Shown here piece after piece: positions 24,192 through 25,016 of a DNA stretch of 25,016 nt. Positions within the stretch are counted from its first letter, which is position 1; every line of letters begins with the position of its first letter. Source of the stretch: an uncultured Ruminococcus sp. (GTDB taxonomy: Bacteria; Bacillota; Clostridia; Oscillospirales; Ruminococcaceae); the NCBI GenBank assembly GCA_900556055.1, contig USNJ01000003.1, positions 1 to 25,016 of the forward strand. Direction: 5' to 3'. The position numbers were made by a program, and so were the translations under genes. The notes beneath the pieces were generated by a model. The model saw only the letters and a program-made list of their open reading frames with translations. It had not been told where the DNA came from and ran no database searches.

Positions 24192-24842
24192 ATGAAAAAG
24201 AATTTTACGGAAATAGTTTTTGTTCTGGACGAAAGCGGTTCAATGGAGGATCTGAGAAGTGACACTGTTGGCGGATTTAACAGTCTTATCGGAAAGCAGA
24301 AGAATGAGGAGGGCGATGCAGTTGTTTCTGCGGTGCTTTTCAGTACGGAAAGTCATGTTCTGTACGACAGAGTGCCGCTTGAAAATATCGGGAGAATGAC
24401 TGAGAAGGATTATTGCCCGAACGGCGGAACTGCGCTTCTTGATGCTGTCGGAGATGCAGTCAGACATATCAGAAATATTCATAAATATGCACGTCCCGAT
24501 GATGTCCCGGAGCATACACTGTTTATCGTAACGACTGACGGAATGGAGAATTCAAGCAGAAAATATACTGCCAAAAAAGTAAAAAGCATGATAACCGAGC
24601 AGCAGGAAAAATACGGCTGGGAGTTCGTTTTTCTCGGTGCAAATATCGATTCTGCGGAAACGGCGGAAAGCATAGGCATTGCACCTGCATCAGCTGTGGA
24701 CTGCTTTGCGGATTCTGTTGGCTGTACAGTGCAGTATGAAACTATGAGCAGGGCGGTATCAATTGCAAGAAAGGGCATAAAGCTTTCGGATTGTTCCGAA
24801 TGGAGAGAAGATGCGGATGCGGATATCCGCAGAAGAAAATAA
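24192..24842 (+). CDS. von Willebrand factor A domain protein
   Basis: The 216-residue cytoplasmic protein is essentially one VWA domain. The metal-ion-dependent adhesion site is complete: DESGS (residues 13-17), Thr80 in NGGTALLDAV and Asp116 in TTDGMEN. It therefore should bind a divalent metal and mediate protein contact. There is no signal peptide and no membrane anchor, unlike surface VWA proteins. The start at ATG 24192 has GGAGGG upstream. The 81-bp gap from the HTH gene contains an AT-rich TATTATAAG that could be a -10, without a clear -35. Soluble VWA proteins of this type often work with AAA+ ATPases or kinases; a link to the AAA+ and kinase genes of this window is possible but unproven. 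Confidence 0.8.
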   Translation: MKKNFTEIVFVLDESGSMEDLRSDTVGGFNSLIGKQKNEEGDAVVSAVLFSTESHVLYDRVPLENIGRMTEKDYCPNGGTALLDAVGDAVRHIRNIHKYARPDDVPEHTLFIVTTDGMENSSRKYTAKKVKSMITEQQEKYGWEFVFLGANIDSAETAESIGIAPASAVDCFADSVGCTVQYETMSRAVSIARKGIKLSDCSEWREDADADIRRRK

Positions 24843-24892
24843 AAAGTGCGTGCCGTTCTTAACTTTGATTCTATATCCGGGTATCTGATCTA

Positions 24893-24994
24893 TTAGGAAA
24901 AAGCTGAAAAACGGCAGAAACGATTTATTCAGCGTTTCCTTAGGAAAAAGCTGAATAATGCGAAGCATTCGTTTCGCCGTTTTGAGCAACGCTC
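24893..24994. repeat. Nested inverted and direct repeats downstream of the VWA gene
   Basis: The 16-mer TTAGGAAAAAGCTGAA occurs twice (24893-24908 and 24940-24955). An outer inverted repeat (24903-24923 with 24969-24987, near perfect) encloses an inner one (24927-24940 with 24942-24956) and a small AATGC/GCATT hairpin (24957-24969). A further GAGC/GCTC hairpin follows at 24984-24994. The region from 24843 to the window end has no credible gene. It could be a complex terminator region or a dispersed palindromic repeat. Confidence 0.55.
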
Positions 24995-25016
24995 GAAAAT
25001 ACGTCACTGAGAGGGT

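Overview
The window looks like a chromosomal piece of a Gram-positive anaerobe of the Clostridia, most likely the Ruminococcus/Oscillospiraceae group. This is inferred from moderate GC, strong AGGAG-type ribosome binding sites, TTGACA/TATAAT promoters often with an extended -10, a RlmA-type rRNA methylase, DUF3298/DUF5050-like surface proteins, a CE2-type esterase and the style of the cob operon. No transposase, integrase, tRNA, rRNA or CRISPR array was seen.

Layout. (1) 1-1900, housekeeping: a strong leftward promoter with an array of Spo0A-box-like sites (71-130) serving a gene outside the window, maf (250-828), a shared bidirectional terminator, and rlmA on the minus strand (874-1695), whose leader holds four tandem perfect hairpins. 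(2) 1949-7544, minus strand: an HTH protein (6187-7476) translationally coupled to a 1381-residue Ser/Thr kinase - NB-ARC/STAND ATPase - TPR protein (2049-6194). (3) 7628-16681, plus strand, divergent from (2): eight closely spaced genes, namely a degenerate kinase-like protein, a single-pass membrane sensor with DUF3298-like and beta-propeller-like outer domains, a CE2/SGNH esterase lipoprotein, a coiled-coil protein with two membrane segments, a very acidic small protein, a helical protein, a Ycf46-like AAA+ ATPase and a small basic protein, closed by a terminator. (4) 16682-23589, plus strand: the late cobalamin operon cobT-cobU-cobS-(short cobU paralogue)-cobC-cbiB-cobD-cbiP, with mostly overlapping genes. 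It covers amidation to cobyric acid, aminopropanol attachment and nucleotide loop assembly, but not corrin ring synthesis. (5) 23592-25016: a second HTH protein, 2 nt after cbiP, and a von Willebrand A domain protein, followed by a structured non-coding tail.

How the parts may work together. The kinase-STAND protein and the degenerate kinase share clear C-lobe similarity across the divergent promoter region, so regions 2 and 3 are probably one functional locus: cytoplasmic kinase/STAND signalling, a membrane sensor, an envelope esterase and a Ycf46-like remodelling ATPase. I know of no described system with this composition, and it is the best candidate here for a new signalling or defence locus. 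The function is inference. A roughly 108-bp hairpin repeat occurs twice, once inside the cassette and once inside the cob operon. Each copy begins in the last codons or stop codon of the gene before it and ends just before the next ribosome binding site.
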